40,146 nt of DNA from an uncultured Methylotenera sp. (GTDB lineage: Bacteria > Pseudomonadota > Gammaproteobacteria > Burkholderiales > Methylophilaceae). Under the pieces are notes generated by a model. It was not told the DNA's origin. It saw only the letters and a program-made list of their open reading frames with translations, and searched no databases. This document shows positions 9,085 through 18,268 of the stretch, piece after piece. The DNA lies in contig CABHOJ010000100.1 of the NCBI GenBank assembly GCA_902168195.1, positions 1 to 40,146 of the forward strand, read 5' to 3'. Position 1 is the stretch's first letter. Every line of letters begins with the position of its first letter. The translations under genes were made by a program, and so were the position numbers.

Positions 9085-10005
9085 ATGAAAAGATGGATGA
9101 TCATGCTGGTCCTGTTCGCAGCCTCAGGCTCGTCGCAGGCGTTCGAGCTCAGCATCAACAAACTGGTGGATGCCATCGGCAAGGTCAAGGACTTGAAGAC
9201 GGTGGATGACAAAGGCGAAGCCGAGATCGGTCAGGGTGTCGCGGCCAACCTGCTCGGCGCGGCACCGCTGGTGCAGGACGACAAGTTGCAGGCCTATGTC
9301 AGCCGCCTGGGCTGGTGGCTGGCGATGCAGACGGAGCGCCCGGACCTGCCTTGGCGCTTCGGCGTACTCGATAGCGAGAACGTCAATGCCTTCGCGGCAC
9401 CCGGCGGATACGTCTTCATCACCAAGGGCTTGTTGTTGCGGATGCGTAACGAGGCCGAGTTAGCAGGCGTGCTCGCGCACGAGATGGCGCATGTATTGCA
9501 ACGGCATCATCTCAATGCCATCCAGAAGAACGCCCGTACCGGCCTCATGGCGGATCTCGCCAGCATCGCTGTCGGTAGTAGCGAACATGCGGCATTGGCC
9601 GAGAAGGCCATCGGCGCAGGTACCGAGCTTTACGCCCGTGGCCTCGACAAGGACGACGAATTCGAGGCCGACCGCATGGGCGTGGTCATTGCCGCACGTG
9701 CCGGATATGACCCTTATGGTTTGCCGGCCGTGCTGCAGACGCTAGAAGCGGCCAATGCGCAGGATAGTCATCTTGCCTTGATGTTCAAGACACATCCCGC
9801 GCCGCAGAAACGTCTGGAACTGCTGGACGGCCTGATGACCGGCACCATGGATCCCTATGCCGGCCAGCCCATATTGGCGGACAGGTTCATGAAAGTAGTT
9901 GGGGATTACGCCAAGAAGTGGCGTGCAGGCACGCTGACGACAAAAAGCCCGCAGCTGCGGGCTTTTTCATACTGGAGCGCTGGTCTCAAGCCGCGTTGCG
10001 CTTGA
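9085..10005 (+). CDS. M48-family metalloprotease
   Basis: HEMAH zinc motif ([20 protein letters not shown]) and downstream EFEADRMG glutamate. ORF extends through a terminator palindrome. Confidence 0.9.
   Translation: MKRWMIMLVLFAASGSSQAFELSINKLVDAIGKVKDLKTVDDKGEAEIGQGVAANLLGAAPLVQDDKLQAYVSRLGWWLAMQTERPDLPWRFGVLDSENVNAFAAPGGYVFITKGLLLRMRNEAELAGVLAHEMAHVLQRHHLNAIQKNARTGLMADLASIAVGSSEHAALAEKAIGAGTELYARGLDKDDEFEADRMGVVIAARAGYDPYGLPAVLQTLEAANAQDSHLALMFKTHPAPQKRLELLDGLMTGTMDPYAGQPILADRFMKVVGDYAKKWRAGTLTTKSPQLRAFSYWSAGLKPRCA
9942..9967. terminator. Rho-independent terminator embedded in the 3' end of the M48 protease ORF
   Basis: 26-bp perfect palindrome aaaaagcccgcagctgcgggcttttt. Confidence 0.85.
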
Positions 10006-10897
10006 ATTCGATGCGGGTGCCTTCTGCGCTCGCCAGGCTCAATGCCGCGTTGTCTTCCTTGGCGATGTCCCCGAACAACGGGTCCTCGTCCGTCGCCAGT
10101 GCCTGGCTCATGCCCTTGAAGTCATAAAGCTCGGTGTCGGCCAGATGCGAAGGCTCGACATTGGTCATGGCGCGGAAGATGTTGTTGATGCGTCCGGGCT
10201 GCTCACGTTCCCAGGCTTGCAGCATGTCTTTCACTTTCTGCCGTTGCAGGTTCTCCTGCGAGCCGCAGAGGTCGCACGGGATGATGGGGAATTCCATGGC
10301 ACGGGCGTAGGCGGCGATATCCTTCTCCGTACAGTAAGCCAGCGGGCGGATGACGATGAGCTGGCCGTCGTTGGCAGAGAGCTTGGGCGGCATGGCCTTG
10401 AGTTTGGCGCCGAAGAACATGTTGAGGAACAGTGTCTCGACCATGTCGTCCCGATGGTGGCCGAGGGCGATCTTGTTGGCGCCGAGTTCCTTTGCCGTGG
10501 TGTAGATGACACCACGACGCAGGCGCGAGCACAGCGAGCAGGTGGTCTTGCCTTCAGGGATCTTCTCCTTGACGATGGAGTAAGTGTCGGCCTCGACGAT
10601 GCGATAGTCCACGCCCAGTTTCTTCAGGTATGCCGGCAGGATGTGCTCGGGGAATCCCGGCTGCTTCTGGTCGAGATTCATGGCGATGAGCTTGAAGTCG
10701 ATCGGCGCCCGTTCCTGGAGCGCCAGCAGGATCATGAGCATGGCATGTGAGTCCTTGCCGCCGCTCATGCAGACCAGCACCGTGTCGCCTTCCTCGATCA
10801 TGTTGTAATCGCCGATGGCTTTACCAGTCGCGCTGATGAGGCTATTGCGCAGTTTGATGAAGTTGCCGGAGGCGTTGTCGGGAAGGTGCTTGATCAT
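9986..10897 (-). CDS. ttcA: tRNA 2-thiocytidine biosynthesis protein TtcA
   Basis: PP-loop [20 protein letters not shown] and [12 protein letters not shown] cysteine motifs. Confidence 0.95.
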   Translation of the reverse strand: MIKHLPDNASGNFIKLRNSLISATGKAIGDYNMIEEGDTVLVCMSGGKDSHAMLMILLALQERAPIDFKLIAMNLDQKQPGFPEHILPAYLKKLGVDYRIVEADTYSIVKEKIPEGKTTCSLCSRLRRGVIYTTAKELGANKIALGHHRDDMVETLFLNMFFGAKLKAMPPKLSANDGQLIVIRPLAYCTEKDIAAYARAMEFPIIPCDLCGSQENLQRQKVKDMLQAWEREQPGRINNIFRAMTNVEPSHLADTELYDFKGMSQALATDEDPLFGDIAKEDNAALSLASAEGTRIEFKRNAA

Positions 10898-10907
10898 GGA
10901 GTACAGC

Positions 10908-11660
10908 CTATAGGTTGAGCGAGCGCCCACCATCGACGGCGATGACCTGGCCGGTGATGAAGGGGGCGTCCTGGATCAGGAAGCGCACCGCCTTGGCGAC
11001 GTCGTCACCTTCACCGATGCGCTTGAGCAGGGTTTGCGAGATGACGCGTTGACGATATACCTCGTCGAATTGGGGATTATCCTCCGGCCAGAGCACCGGT
11101 CCGGGTGCGACGGCATTGACGCGTACATCCGGCGCGAGATCCAGTGCCAGCGATTTGGTCAGGGTCATCAGTCCGGCCTTGGCCACGCTATAAACGATGT
11201 AGCCTTTCTTCGGACGTTCCACATGCATGTCGGTGATGTTGACGATGCTGCCGTGCTGCTTGCGTAGCTCGCTCGCTGCTGCTTGCGCGAGGAACAAGGG
11301 GGCCTTGAGGTTGGAACCCATCAGGTCTTCCCACTGGGTATCGTCGATCTCGCCGATCTCTGTCGGATAGTAGCTGGAGGCATTGTTGATCAGCACATCC
11401 AGTTTGCCGAAATGACCGATCGTCTCTTGCACCAGGCTTGGCAGGATGGCGAGGTTGAGCAGGTCGCCCTGGATGATGGCAGCGGAATTCGGGCGTAACA
11501 GGTTGAGTTCGGATTGCAATGCACGTGCCTCGCCTGCCGAACTGCGATAGTGGATCATGAGTTTCGCGCCGCCGGCGTGCAGCAGCCGACAAATGGAAGC
11601 GCCTACGCGCTTCGCGCCACCGGTGATCAAGACGACCTTGTCTTCCAAGCCAGAATTCAT
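10908..11660 (-). CDS. SDR-family pteridine reductase / FolM-like
   Basis: [20 protein letters not shown] nucleotide-binding motif, YSVAKAGL catalytic YxxxK, C-terminal [14 protein letters not shown]. Upstream in-frame ATG at 11672 is possible. Confidence 0.85.
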   Translation of the reverse strand: MNSGLEDKVVLITGGAKRVGASICRLLHAGGAKLMIHYRSSAGEARALQSELNLLRPNSAAIIQGDLLNLAILPSLVQETIGHFGKLDVLINNASSYYPTEIGEIDDTQWEDLMGSNLKAPLFLAQAAASELRKQHGSIVNITDMHVERPKKGYIVYSVAKAGLMTLTKSLALDLAPDVRVNAVAPGPVLWPEDNPQFDEVYRQRVISQTLLKRIGEGDDVAKAVRFLIQDAPFITGQVIAVDGGRSLNL

Positions 11661-11695
11661 GCGGGTTTCCATCCAAGTATTATAATCTATTCAAC

Positions 11696-12844
11696 ATGAC
11701 ACCAATGCCCATTCCAGATGCGGAGGCACTGCGCCACAGCCAATCCCTGGCCGCACATATTCGAGAGGAGATCGCCCGGGCGGGTGGCTGGATCGATTTC
11801 GCGCGCTATATGCACCTTGCGCTCTACGCGCCGGGACTTGGTTATTACAGCGGCGGCGCGCAAAAGTTCGGGGGCGCCGGAGATTTTGTCACCGCACCCG
11901 AGCTCTCGCCGCTGTTCGCCCAGTGCCTGGCTCGACAAGCGGCACAGGTCATCGGTGAGTCTGAGGGTGATGTCCTGGAGCTCGGGGCGGGCACCGGACG
12001 GCTGGCTGCCGAGCTGCTACTCGAGCTGCAACGGCTGGAGACGGTGCCTCATCGTTACTTGATACTGGAAGTGAGCGCCCATTTGCGTGCTGTGCAGCTG
12101 CAGACCTTGTCACAACGGTTGCCGCCGGAACTGTTCGCCAAAGTCGAGTGGCTGGATGCGTTGCCGGACAGCTTCCGCGGTCTGGTGCTGGCTAACGAAG
12201 TGCTGGATGCATTGCCGGTACATATCGTCGGCCGTCATCAAGGCGTCTTCGAGCGCGGCGTGGCCTCTCAGGGCGAGGCTTTCGTCTGGGCGGATCGGGA
12301 TGGCATCGCGTCGGTATCGGCGATGGTGGTCGATACCTTGGGCCTGCCGGAGAATTACCTGACGGAGGTCTGTCCATCGGCGTCCGCCTTGATCGGCAGC
12401 CTGGCGGAAATGCTACAGAGCGGCCTGATCCTGCTGATCGATTATGGCTTCCCGAGACGCGAGTATTACCACCCCCAGCGGGACCACGGCACGTTGATGT
12501 GCCATTACCGCCATCATGCGCATAACGATCCTTTCCTCTATCCCGGTTTGCAGGACATCACGGCCCATGTGGATTTCACCACGGTCGCTGAAGCGGGCGT
12601 GGCGAAAGGCATGCGCTTGTCCGGCTATACCACCCAGGCGCAATTCCTCATCAACTGCGGTATCACCGATCTACTGAGTCGCGTACCCGCCGACTCGACC
12701 GCCTATCTGCAACTGGCATCGCAAGCGCAGAAACTCCTGTCGCCTGCAGAGATGGGAGAGCTGTTCAAGGTGCTTGCCCTGGGCAAGCGTCATGACGCAC
12801 CGTTGCTGGGTTTCGTCCAGGGCGATAAATCCCGCGCGCTCTGA
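11696..12844 (+). CDS. SAM-dependent methyltransferase, MidA/COG1565 family
   Basis: GDFVTAPELSPLFAQCLA, VLELGAGTGRLA, LANEVLDALPVH, GLILLIDYGFPRREYYHPQRDHGTLMCHYRH. Confidence 0.93.
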   Translation: MTPMPIPDAEALRHSQSLAAHIREEIARAGGWIDFARYMHLALYAPGLGYYSGGAQKFGGAGDFVTAPELSPLFAQCLARQAAQVIGESEGDVLELGAGTGRLAAELLLELQRLETVPHRYLILEVSAHLRAVQLQTLSQRLPPELFAKVEWLDALPDSFRGLVLANEVLDALPVHIVGRHQGVFERGVASQGEAFVWADRDGIASVSAMVVDTLGLPENYLTEVCPSASALIGSLAEMLQSGLILLIDYGFPRREYYHPQRDHGTLMCHYRHHAHNDPFLYPGLQDITAHVDFTTVAEAGVAKGMRLSGYTTQAQFLINCGITDLLSRVPADSTAYLQLASQAQKLLSPAEMGELFKVLALGKRHDAPLLGFVQGDKSRAL

Positions 12845-12904
12845 GGCGTCGCTTGAGCAAGTGACTCCGCTATAATCCCGCCTTTGCCTTTCAAAGCCCC
12901 ATCC

Positions 12905-13606
12905 ATGCAAGATCAAGACAACAACGAGCAGTTACGGAATCGCCCGATCCGGAGTTTCGTGCTGCGCCAGGGCCGGCTGACGGTCGCCCAGGAGCGTGCC
13001 CTGGAGACCGGGATGCCGGTATTCGGTGTGCCTTATCAGCCGGATATCCCGCTGGATCTGGCGGCCCTGTTCGGCAGGAAAGACAGCCTGAAGATCCTGG
13101 AGATCGGTTTCGGCATGGGTGAGAGTACGGCGAAGATCGCACAAGGCCAGCCGGAACGGGATTTTCTCGGTATCGAGGTCCATACGCCCGGAGTGGGGAG
13201 CCTGCTCAAGCAGATCCAGGAGTTGGGCCTGAGCAATCTGCGCATCATCCAGCATGATGCGGTGGAAGTGCTGAATCACATGATCGCGGATGGGAGCCTG
13301 GATGGCGTGCATATCTTCTTCCCCGATCCCTGGCACAAGAAACGACATCACAAACGCCGCCTCATCCAGGCCGGCTTCGTGCAGCTGCTATGCCGCAAAC
13401 TGAAAGCGGGCGCTTACCTGCACGTGGCGACCGACTGGCAGGAATACGCGGAGTGGGTGCTGGAGATACTGAAAGCCGAACCGATGCTGGAGAATACTGC
13501 TGCTGAGTATGCAGATAAGCCGGATTATCGCCCGCTGACCAAGTTCGAGAACCGCGGGATCAAGCTAGGCCACGGTGTCTGGGATATCCTTTTTAAACGC
13601 ATGTGA
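12905..13606 (+). CDS. trmB: tRNA (guanine-N7)-methyltransferase
   Basis: [44 protein letters not shown]. Confidence 0.96.
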   Translation: MQDQDNNEQLRNRPIRSFVLRQGRLTVAQERALETGMPVFGVPYQPDIPLDLAALFGRKDSLKILEIGFGMGESTAKIAQGQPERDFLGIEVHTPGVGSLLKQIQELGLSNLRIIQHDAVEVLNHMIADGSLDGVHIFFPDPWHKKRHHKRRLIQAGFVQLLCRKLKAGAYLHVATDWQEYAEWVLEILKAEPMLENTAAEYADKPDYRPLTKFENRGIKLGHGVWDILFKRM

Positions 13607-13697
13607 GCCTCGAGCAGGCGAATACCGACTTGGCGTGCGTAGTTACTCGCGTATTCATCGTACCGTCTCGTATCCAGCGCGCTTAGCGCCGCAGGCT

Positions 13698-14315
13698 TTA
13701 TTCCGCTTGATCGCCCACGTCGGCTTGGAATAGCCATTTTCCGATGATGGCTTCAGCCTCCTCCACGCCTTGTTTCTTCAGGCTGGAGAAGAGTTGTACG
13801 GTGCAGTTACCCCAGATCTCGTTGATCTCCTTGCGCACGGCGAGGAGGGTCTGGCCTGCCGCGCTGCGAGACAGCTTGTCGGATTTGGTCAACAACACAT
13901 GCACGGGTTTCCCGCTGGGGCAGAACCAATCCAGCATCTGCCGGTCAAGGGGAGTGAGCGGATGACGGCAGTCCATCACCAGCACCAGGCCGTTGAGGCT
14001 GGTGCGATGGCTGAGATAGTTCGATAGGGTCATCTGCCAATGTTGGCGCATGGCTTCCGGCACTTTGGCATAGCCGTAGCCCGGTAGGTCGACCAGATAA
14101 CGGTCGCCGCCCAGCTTGAAGAAGTTGATGAGCTGGGTACGCCCCGGTTGTTTACTGACATAGGCCAGGCGATTGTGATTGGCCATGGTGTTCAGGGCGC
14201 TGGATTTACCCGCGTTGGAACGTCCGGCAAACGCGACTTCCAGGCCGGTCGCAGGCGGCAGGTCGCGCAGGTGATGCGCGGAAATGTAGAATTCGGCGTT
14301 CTGGAAAAGCGGCAT
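13698..14315 (-). CDS. engB: Ribosome biogenesis GTP-binding protein YihA/YsxC (EngB)
   Basis: G1 [14 protein letters not shown]3 [11 protein letters not shown]4 LTKSDKLS. Confidence 0.95.
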   Translation of the reverse strand: MPLFQNAEFYISAHHLRDLPPATGLEVAFAGRSNAGKSSALNTMANHNRLAYVSKQPGRTQLINFFKLGGDRYLVDLPGYGYAKVPEAMRQHWQMTLSNYLSHRTSLNGLVLVMDCRHPLTPLDRQMLDWFCPSGKPVHVLLTKSDKLSRSAAGQTLLAVRKEINEIWGNCTVQLFSSLKKQGVEEAEAIIGKWLFQADVGDQAE

Positions 14316-14347
14316 TGGGCGTGATCTCGGAATAGGCCGAAAATGCT

Positions 14348-14363
14348 ACCACGATATCGTGGT
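14348..14363. promoter_or_regulatory. 16-bp perfect palindrome ACCACGATATCGTGGT upstream of the cytochrome c4 gene
   Basis: Read directly; about 20 bp upstream of a TATATA/TATATT -10-like element (14385-14392). Confidence 0.5.
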
Positions 14364-14426
14364 TTTCGATAAAATGGCGTGCTTTATATATTCAGCATCA
14401 ATCGATTTTGTATTCAGGAGCAGGGT

Positions 14427-15035
14427 ATGAATTTCCGTAACATCGCATTGGCGGCAATCGGTCTCTTTCTCGCCACCTCAGCACAAGCCGCCGGCGACCC
14501 AGCCAAGGCGACCACGATCGCTAACCAGGTCTGCGCAGCCTGTCACGGCGCAGATGGCAACAGCATGATCCCGCTCTACCCTAAACTGGCTGGCCAGCAT
14601 CCTGAGTACATCACCAAACAGCTGAAGAATTTCAAATCGGGCGAGCGTAATAACGCCATCATGGCCGGCATGGTTGCGACCCTGACCCCGGAAGACATGG
14701 ACAACCTGGGCGCCTACTTTGCGACCCAAGCCGCCAAGGGTGGTACCGCCAAGAGCAACGGCAAGGGATCCGTGGGCGAGAAGATCTACAAGGGTGGTAT
14801 CCCGGGTGTCGGCGTGCCGGCCTGTGCATCCTGTCACGGTCCGGCCGGTGCTGGCATTCCCGTGCAGTTCCCGCGTCTCGCCGGTCAGCATGCGGATTAC
14901 ACGGTTGCGCAACTAAAGAGCTTCCGTGCTGGTCAACGTGCTAACGACGCCGCCAAGATGATGCGTTCTGTCGCTGCCAAGCTTTCCGATGAAGATATGG
15001 CCGCCGTTGCCGACTACATCCAAGGCCTGAAGTAA
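14427..15035 (+). CDS. Cytochrome c4 (diheme)
   Basis: Signal peptide ending AQA; two CXXCH motifs (CAACHGADGNS, CASCHGPAGAG). Confidence 0.95.
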   Translation: MNFRNIALAAIGLFLATSAQAAGDPAKATTIANQVCAACHGADGNSMIPLYPKLAGQHPEYITKQLKNFKSGERNNAIMAGMVATLTPEDMDNLGAYFATQAAKGGTAKSNGKGSVGEKIYKGGIPGVGVPACASCHGPAGAGIPVQFPRLAGQHADYTVAQLKSFRAGQRANDAAKMMRSVAAKLSDEDMAAVADYIQGLK

Positions 15036-15064
15036 GCGGACAGCCCATTCGTAATTTGGTGCAT

Positions 15065-15096
15065 TTAAGGGTGGCGTGACCACCCTTAATTTTTTC
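15065..15096 (+). terminator. Intrinsic terminator downstream of cytochrome c4
   Basis: ttaagggtgg-cgtga-ccacccttaa followed by a T-run. Confidence 0.85.
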
Positions 15097-15107
15097 CAGA
15101 GCCAGCT

Positions 15108-17081
15108 TTGAAGCCAGCCATTACCACCTCCAAGCAATTCTACGAGCTTCTGAGTTCGATGCGTTTCGCTGTCAGCCTGCTGACGGTGATCGGTATCGCA
15201 TCCATCATCGGCACCGTGCTCAAGCAGAACGAGCCTTACGCCAACTACATCATCCAGTTTGGCCAGTTCTGGTTCGACTTCTTCGAGATGCTGGGACTTT
15301 ACGACGTTTACCACAGCGCCTGGTTCCTGCTCATCCTGTTGTTCCTGGTGATCTCTACCAGTTTGTGTATCTATCGCAACAGTCCGCTGATGCTGAGCGA
15401 GCTCAGGACTTACCGCGAGACAGCCACGGAAAAATCCCTGCGGGCCTTCAGCCACAAGCACGCGTATCAGTCGGTGCATAGTTTCGACGATACCTGCCAG
15501 AATCTGCAACAGTTCCTAACTTTGCGAGGCTTCCGTTTCAAAACGGTCCGCCATGCGGATGGCGGTGAACTCATCGCGGCCAAGGCTGGGAGCTACCAGC
15601 GTCTCGGCTATATCTTCACCCATGCCGCGATCGTCATCATCTGCGTCGGCGGGTTGCTGGACGGCAATGTGCCGTTCAAGGTGCAGGAGTTGCTCGGCTA
15701 CAAGAAAGTCGAAACGCTAGACATCCCAGAATCCGAGGTGCCTGCTGTCAGTCGCTTGAGCATCGCCAACCTGTCGTTCCGTGCCAACATGACCCTGCCT
15801 GAGGGCACCAGTTCCGATGTGGCCTTCCAGCGCATGCGCGACGGCTACCTGGTGCAGGAGCTGCCGTTCCGCATCGAGCTCAAGGATTTCCGTATCGAGC
15901 ATTACGCGACTGGCCAGCCTAAATCCTTCGAAAGTGACTTGCTGATCATCGATCCGGAGCTGAAAGAGCCACTGGCCCATACGATCAGTGTCAATCACCC
16001 GCTGATCTACAAGGGCGTCGCCATCTACCAGTCCGATTTCCAGGATGGCGGCACCAAACTCAAGCTGAACGTCTGGGGCTTGTTCAGCACCCAGTCGAAG
16101 CCGCTTGAAGTTGATGGCACGATCTTCAAGAAGGCCAAGCTAGGCGAAGGCGATGATGCGCTTACACTGGAGTTCAACGACTTCCGTATGTTCAACATCC
16201 TCAATCTCACCGGGGACGGCAAGGGGAAACCGCAGAATGTCGGCCCGAATGTCACATTTAAGGTGCGCGACACCCAGGGGCAGGCCAAGGAATATGTGAA
16301 CTACATGCAGCCATTGCTGCTGAGTGGCCGTCCCTATTTCGTCTCAGGCATGCGCGAGACGCAGCAAGAGGATTTCCGTTACCTGCGTATCCCGGCAGAC
16401 GAGGACTTCACTATCGATGGCTTCATGCGGTTGCGGACCACCTTGTTCGATGAAAGCCAGCATGCCGAGATCGCCAGAAGATTCGCAAAAGTGGCGTTCG
16501 GTGAACGATCTTCAGGTGACTTGACGCAGCAGAAGTTCGAGGCCAGCGTGGTGCAGCTGCTCGACGCGTTCGCCAAGGGAGGGTATACCCGTGTTGCGGA
16601 TATGATTGAGAAATCCGTGCCGGAAGCGGAACGCGAAAAAGCGGCGCAGACCTATCTCAAGATCGTCAATGGCGCAGCGTTCGAAGCCTACAACCTGAGC
16701 CGCGAACGCAGCGGTAAGCAAGCGGAAAGCCCGAATGAGGAGAACCAGCAATTCCTGCAGGAGAGCCTCAACGCCATCAGTGACCTCTATTTCTATGGCG
16801 CGCCGTTCTATCTGCAGCTAACGCAATACGAGCATCGGGAGGCGAGCGGTCTGCAGCTGACCAAGTCGCCGGGCAAGAATCTGGTTTATTCTGGTTCTGT
16901 GTTGTTGGTCCTGGGCATCTTTGCGATGATCTATATCCGTGAACGCAGAATCTGGCTGTTGGTCAAACCCCAGACGAACGAGGTATTGTTTGCCATGTCA
17001 GCCAACCGCAAGAACCGTGATCTTGATGTTGAATACGAACGTTACAAGGCGCAGCTTGATAAAGTGTTGCGCACCCGTTGA
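15108..17081 (+). CDS. resB: Cytochrome c biogenesis protein ResB/CcsB (System II)
   Basis: FYELLSSMRFAVSLLTVIGIASIIGTVLKQNEPYANYI N-terminus, large periplasmic region, C-terminal TM. TTG start. Confidence 0.93.
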   Translation: MKPAITTSKQFYELLSSMRFAVSLLTVIGIASIIGTVLKQNEPYANYIIQFGQFWFDFFEMLGLYDVYHSAWFLLILLFLVISTSLCIYRNSPLMLSELRTYRETATEKSLRAFSHKHAYQSVHSFDDTCQNLQQFLTLRGFRFKTVRHADGGELIAAKAGSYQRLGYIFTHAAIVIICVGGLLDGNVPFKVQELLGYKKVETLDIPESEVPAVSRLSIANLSFRANMTLPEGTSSDVAFQRMRDGYLVQELPFRIELKDFRIEHYATGQPKSFESDLLIIDPELKEPLAHTISVNHPLIYKGVAIYQSDFQDGGTKLKLNVWGLFSTQSKPLEVDGTIFKKAKLGEGDDALTLEFNDFRMFNILNLTGDGKGKPQNVGPNVTFKVRDTQGQAKEYVNYMQPLLLSGRPYFVSGMRETQQEDFRYLRIPADEDFTIDGFMRLRTTLFDESQHAEIARRFAKVAFGERSSGDLTQQKFEASVVQLLDAFAKGGYTRVADMIEKSVPEAEREKAAQTYLKIVNGAAFEAYNLSRERSGKQAESPNEENQQFLQESLNAISDLYFYGAPFYLQLTQYEHREASGLQLTKSPGKNLVYSGSVLLVLGIFAMIYIRERRIWLLVKPQTNEVLFAMSANRKNRDLDVEYERYKAQLDKVLRTR

Positions 17082-18241
17082 TGGAGAATGCTTCGATGAA
17101 CACCGCAATCCTGGATGATGTGCCTGTCCCTCTCTTGAAGCGGCTGAGCTGGCAGGATTGGCTCTATTCGCTGATATTGGTTATAGGGGCCGTCTTTGCC
17201 TATGTGCAATACGGCAACTATATGGATGTCTACGAGAAGAGTTTCCTGTTCGGTGCGGCAGCGGTCTTCAGCTGGCTGGGCTGGCAATGGAAACCTTTGC
17301 GCATGCTGGTGATCGGCGTCGGTGCGATCAGCCTGTTCGCCATCAGCCTCTATGACGCTGATCTGGGTCGCGCCAACCAGGCCTTCCTGCTCAAATACCT
17401 GATCTCCAGCCAATCGGCCGTCATGTGGATGAACGTATTGTTCGTCCTGGCGATGCTGATCTACTGGTTCGCGATGTTCACCCGGTCGGAATTCGCCGGT
17501 AAATTCGCTTCCAGCATGACTTGGGCAGCCGTGCTCATGGGCTTGGTCGGTCTGATGGTGCGCTGGTATGAGTCCTACCTTATCGCGCCGGAAGTTGGGC
17601 ACATCCCGATCAGCAACCTGTATGAAGTGTTCATCCTGTTCTGCCTGATCACAGCCTTGCTCTATCTGTACTATGAACAGCGCTATAACACGCGTCAGCT
17701 CGGCGGCTTCGTCCTGCTGGTGGTCAGTGCGGCAGTAGGCTTCATCCTCTGGTATACCTTCGATCGCCAGGCCCATGAGATCCAGCCGCTGGTACCTGCC
17801 CTGCAGTCTTACTGGATGAAGATCCATGTGCCGGCGAATTTCGTCGGCTACGGTGCATTCTCGCTTGCCGCCATGGTCGCGCTGGCTTACTTGCTGGCGG
17901 AACGCGGCATCCTGGCAACAAAACTTCCGGCACTGGATACCTTGGATGATGTGATGTACAAGGCCATCGCGGTCGGATTCGCGTTCTTCACGATCGCGAC
18001 CATCCTCGGTGCCATGTGGGCGGCTGAAGCCTGGGGCGGTTACTGGTCGTGGGATCCGAAAGAGACCTGGGCACTGATCGTCTGGCTGAACTACGCCGCT
18101 TGGTTGCATTTGCGCATGGTCAAGGGCTTGCGCGGCCCGATCCTCGCGTGGTGGTCGCTGGTCGGGCTATTGGTGACGACGTTCGCCTTCCTCGGCGTCA
18201 ATATGTTCCTGTCGGGCCTGCATTCCTACGGAGCGCTATAA
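17081..18241 (+). CDS. ccsA: Cytochrome c biogenesis protein CcsA/ResC (System II heme handling)
   Basis: WWD-type motif WAAEAWGGYWSWDPKETWALIVWLNYAAWLH; multi-TM; overlaps the resB stop. Confidence 0.94.
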   Translation: MENASMNTAILDDVPVPLLKRLSWQDWLYSLILVIGAVFAYVQYGNYMDVYEKSFLFGAAAVFSWLGWQWKPLRMLVIGVGAISLFAISLYDADLGRANQAFLLKYLISSQSAVMWMNVLFVLAMLIYWFAMFTRSEFAGKFASSMTWAAVLMGLVGLMVRWYESYLIAPEVGHIPISNLYEVFILFCLITALLYLYYEQRYNTRQLGGFVLLVVSAAVGFILWYTFDRQAHEIQPLVPALQSYWMKIHVPANFVGYGAFSLAAMVALAYLLAERGILATKLPALDTLDDVMYKAIAVGFAFFTIATILGAMWAAEAWGGYWSWDPKETWALIVWLNYAAWLHLRMVKGLRGPILAWWSLVGLLVTTFAFLGVNMFLSGLHSYGAL

Positions 18242-18268
18242 GCCAAACGTCAGCAGCAGCCCAATATC

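Noticed and set aside
13525-13737. 70-aa reverse ORF between trmB and engB ([27 protein letters not shown]), possibly a gene remnant
   Set aside because: Overlaps the ends of both real genes and has no recognised family; not enough evidence to call a pseudogene.
17042-18109. 355-aa antisense ORF across ccsA
   Set aside because: Opposite a clear CcsA with WWD motif; Gln/Asp/His-rich composition typical of a reverse-strand reading of a membrane-protein gene.
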